Assembly: GCA_003445795.1 (NCBI GenBank)
Contig: DMCN01000057.1
Location: 1 to 8,649 of the forward strand
Source: Gallionellaceae bacterium
GTDB lineage: Bacteria > Pseudomonadota > Gammaproteobacteria > Burkholderiales > Gallionellaceae
Length of the DNA: 8,649 nt
Direction of reading: 5' to 3'
The notes beneath the pieces are model-generated. The model did no database searches, was not told the origin of the DNA, and worked only from the letters and a program-made list of their open reading frames with translations. This document shows, piece by piece, positions 6,683-8,649 of this stretch. A program made the translations under genes and the position numbers. How positions within the stretch are numbered: the first letter of the stretch is position 1; every line of letters begins with the position of its first letter.

Positions 6683-7380
6683 TGGGTGATACTCAAGGCG
6701 GTGAGGACTTGTGTCAGTTGGTCGCCGCTGTCCTCGGTCAAGATGATCTTGCAGGGGAAGTTGCCGTTCTCGGTCGACAGCCACATCTCGGTCTTCCAGG
6801 CCGTTTCCTGCGGTGCCGTGCTTAGGTACAACGATTTAAGCGCACCCAGCGGGACATCGACCATTTGCTTGGCTTGTATCGAATACCGGCGCGTATCGAT
6901 CTTGCTGCCGTTGGTGATTCGCATGGTCACTTCCTTGCGCTCGTGCAGCGAGGGTTCGTAACGGAATTGGTATAGCACGCTCAGGCGATCCTGTGTGGCG
7001 GCGGGAAGCGGCTCGATACGTGTTCCCTGGCGGTCGCTAAGCTTGAGTGTGGCCTGACGCCAATCGAAATCCGCAGCCGTGTTCTTGAGAGTCTCCTTCG
7101 AACGCCTGTACAGGAATTTTCGCGGCCGCAGACCATTCTTGGTGATCTCGCCTTCGCTGACGACTTGCAGCGTGTCCGGTCTGAACACGGCCAGCAGCCC
7201 TACCGGCTTGGTGGTGCTCTCGATGCGGTACTGGTTGCCTGCGCGGGTGAAGACTTCCTTTATCTCGGCGATCTTGATACCTTTTGTGGTCACATCATAG
7301 CCAGCCTCGATGCGCGCAGGGGGAGCCGCGAACAGCGCAGGAGCGACAAAGCACAGCAGCAGGGCGACTAATGGGCGCAT
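6679..7380 (-). CDS. DUF3108 protein, secreted (periplasmic)
   Basis: A 233-residue protein of unknown function. It has a signal peptide (LVALLLCFVAPALFA, cleavage after AFA-like LFA-A near residue 18) and one DUF3108 domain filling the rest. Landmarks are KGIKIAEIKEVF, TKPVGLLAVF, KNGLRPRKFLYRR, DRLSVLYQFRYEP, NGSKIDTRRYSI and FPCKIILTEDSGD. The downstream gene has the same landmarks in the same order, so the two look like tandem paralogs with different topology. The ATG at 7380 begins 3 nt after purN ends and has a GGAG ribosome site 6 nt upstream, within the end of purN. Placement between purine and rRNA-methylation genes gives no direct hint of function; the export signal implies an envelope role. 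Confidence 0.86.
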   Translation of the reverse strand: MRPLVALLLCFVAPALFAAPPARIEAGYDVTTKGIKIAEIKEVFTRAGNQYRIESTTKPVGLLAVFRPDTLQVVSEGEITKNGLRPRKFLYRRSKETLKNTAADFDWRQATLKLSDRQGTRIEPLPAATQDRLSVLYQFRYEPSLHERKEVTMRITNGSKIDTRRYSIQAKQMVDVPLGALKSLYLSTAPQETAWKTEMWLSTENGNFPCKIILTEDSGDQLTQVLTALSITQ

Positions 7381-7383
7381 GGT

Positions 7384-8022
7384 TTACTCCAATCCCGGGG
7401 AGAGCAGCGGAGCGCCCGGCTGTTCCAGGCGGTCGCTGGCGACGCGGCCATGCTCGTCCAGCCACACCTGGTTCAGGCACAACCAGCGCAGTGCCTGCGG
7501 ATAGATGCGATGCTCCTCGCATAGCACGCGGGCGGAAAGGCTTTGCGGTGTGTCGTCGCGCAACACCGGTACTGCTGCCTGGATGATGATGGGGCCGTGG
7601 TCGAGCGTGGGCGTGACGAAGTGCACCGTGCAACCGTGGATCTTGACGCCATCCTGCAAGGCACGCTCATGCGTGTCGATGCCGGGATAAGCCGGCAGCA
7701 GCGAGGGGTGGATGTTGATGAGGCGGCCGGCGTAGCGTTCGACGAAGCCGTCGGTAAGGATGCGCATGAATCCGGCCAGCACGACGATATCGGCCGCGTA
7801 TCCATCAATGATTTTAGCCAATGCCGCATCGAAAGAGGCGCGGTCGGCGTAGTCCTTGTGCGACACCACCGCGGTGGCGATGCCGTGCGCACTGGCGGTC
7901 GCCAATCCCTGTGCATCGGCGCGGTTGCTGATCACCGCCGCGATCTCACATGGTAGCTTCGCCTCCAGCAGCGCCTGCATGTTACTGCCGCGGCCGGAGA
8001 TGAGGATGACGATGCGTTTCAC
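7384..8022 (-). CDS. purN: Phosphoribosylglycinamide formyltransferase (GAR transformylase)
   Basis: Third step of de novo purine synthesis: transfers a formyl group from 10-formyltetrahydrofolate to GAR, giving FGAR, in the cytoplasm. The 212-residue length matches PurN. The N-terminal phosphate-binding GRGSNMQAL is at residues 10-18. The catalytic residues are all visible: Asn103 and His105 in INIHPSLLPAYPG, and Asp141 in TPTLDHGPII. The start is a GTG at 8022, required because the conserved KRIVILISGRGSN begins immediately after it. No clear Shine-Dalgarno is seen. The gene starts 3 nt after the purM stop, so translational coupling is likely. An unusual C-terminal tail (about 195-212) ends in a proline- and leucine-rich stretch. 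Confidence 0.97.
   Translation of the reverse strand: MKRIVILISGRGSNMQALLEAKLPCEIAAVISNRADAQGLATASAHGIATAVVSHKDYADRASFDAALAKIIDGYAADIVVLAGFMRILTDGFVERYAGRLINIHPSLLPAYPGIDTHERALQDGVKIHGCTVHFVTPTLDHGPIIIQAAVPVLRDDTPQSLSARVLCEEHRIYPQALRWLCLNQVWLDEHGRVASDRLEQPGAPLLSPGLE
7387..7390 (-). promoter_or_regulatory. Ribosome binding site of the secreted DUF3108 gene
   Basis: GGAG on the minus strand (within TTGGAG), 6 nt upstream of the ATG at 7380 and just before the purN stop codon. It supports the short signal-peptide start. Confidence 0.6.
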
Positions 8023-8025
8023 GGG

Positions 8026-8649
8026 TTAGCGTACTTGGGTCTGGTGCTCGTCGCCGTTGCGTGCGCGGATGACGCCGATGCGTGACACGGTCTCGCCGAC
8101 CGATTGCAGGTGCTTGATCGCCGCATCCGCATCCTGGGCCGCAACCACGACCACCATGCCGATACCGCAATTGAAGGTGCGGAACATCTCCTGCGCCTCG
8201 ACGTTGCCGCCCTCGCGCAGCCAGTCGAACAGCTTGGGCATCTGCCAGGTCTTGCTGTCAATGTCGGCGATGACGTTGGTCGGCAATACGCGCGGCACGT
8301 TCTCGGTGATACCGCCGCCGGTGATGTGCGCCATGCCCTTCACGGTGACCTTCTCCATCAGCGACAGCATCGGCTTCACGTACAGACGGGTGGGGGCCAT
8401 GATGCAGTCGGCCAGCGTGCGCTCGCCGTCGAACTTGGCGTTCAGGTCGGGTTTGCTGCGCTCGATGATCTTGCGTACCAGCGAATAACCGTTGGAGTGC
8501 GCGCCGTTGGAGGCCAGCCCCAGTACCACATCACCAGCTACGATGGTGTCGCCGGTGATGATCTTGCTCTTTTCCACCACGCCGACCGCGAAACCGGCCA
8601 AGTCGTATTCGCCCACCGGGTACATGCCGGGCATCTCGGCGGTCTCGCC
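8026..8649 (-). CDS. purM: Phosphoribosylformylglycinamidine cyclo-ligase (AIR synthetase), C-terminal part
   Basis: Fifth step of de novo purine synthesis: ATP-dependent closure of FGAM to AIR. The 5' end lies beyond the right edge. The visible 207 residues are about the last 60% of a protein usually near 350 residues. The reading frame opens at the edge with GETAEMPGMY, the conserved loop at the start of the C-terminal half. It continues through LAGFAVGVVEK, DVVLGLASNGAHSNGYSLVR, AHITGGGITENVPRVLP and FNCGIGMVVVV, all typical of PurM. The Met at 8634 is internal and is not the start. It ends in TAA at 8026-8028, followed after 3 nt by purN, a pairing common in bacteria. Confidence 0.97.
   Translation of the reverse strand, partial: GETAEMPGMYPVGEYDLAGFAVGVVEKSKIITGDTIVAGDVVLGLASNGAHSNGYSLVRKIIERSKPDLNAKFDGERTLADCIMAPTRLYVKPMLSLMEKVTVKGMAHITGGGITENVPRVLPTNVIADIDSKTWQMPKLFDWLREGGNVEAQEMFRTFNCGIGMVVVVAAQDADAAIKHLQSVGETVSRIGVIRARNGDEHQTQVR

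Noticed and set aside
5660..6784. Longer reading of the anchored DUF3108 gene from 6784
   Set aside because: The extra 34 residues overlap the upstream DUF3108 gene by about 100 nt and push the membrane anchor away from the N-terminus. The GTG at 6682 fits much better.

Overview
The window holds eight genes, all on the minus strand and almost back to back. The only non-coding gap longer than a few bases is about 100 bp. High GC, GTG starts in tightly packed operons, and the gene order purM-purN-DUF3108-DUF3108-RsmB-like methyltransferase suggest a betaproteobacterium. A Gallionellaceae/Nitrosomonadales-type organism is my best guess, but this is inference from gene content, not a database match.

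Reading in the direction of transcription (right to left), positions 8649 to 4402 form a housekeeping block: the C-terminal part of purM, then purN (both de novo purine synthesis), two adjacent DUF3108 envelope proteins that look like paralogs (one secreted, one anchored in the inner membrane with a proline-rich linker), and an RsmB/NOP-family RNA cytosine-5 methyltransferase. Junctions are 3 nt gaps or 4-14 nt overlaps, so this is probably one transcription unit.

After a 102-bp gap (4300-4401) comes a second tight cluster, positions 4299 to 1: a TonB-dependent outer-membrane receptor, a small periplasmic YfiR-family (DUF4154) protein, and a membrane-bound diguanylate cyclase. The cyclase has a YfiN-like periplasmic sensor region, HAMP, PAS and GGDEF, and is cut by the left edge. 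Together they span outer membrane, periplasm and inner membrane. The layout resembles the YfiB-YfiR-YfiN c-di-GMP module of Pseudomonas, but with a TonB-dependent receptor where YfiB (an OmpA-like lipoprotein) would be. The inferred function is a trans-envelope switch that couples an extracellular ligand, or receptor occupancy, to c-di-GMP synthesis. This is the most interesting system in the window. The families are known; the receptor-to-cyclase signalling route is inferred.

No RNA genes, insertion sequences, CRISPR arrays or long repeats were seen. The long open frames on the plus strand are antisense shadows of the genes listed here.
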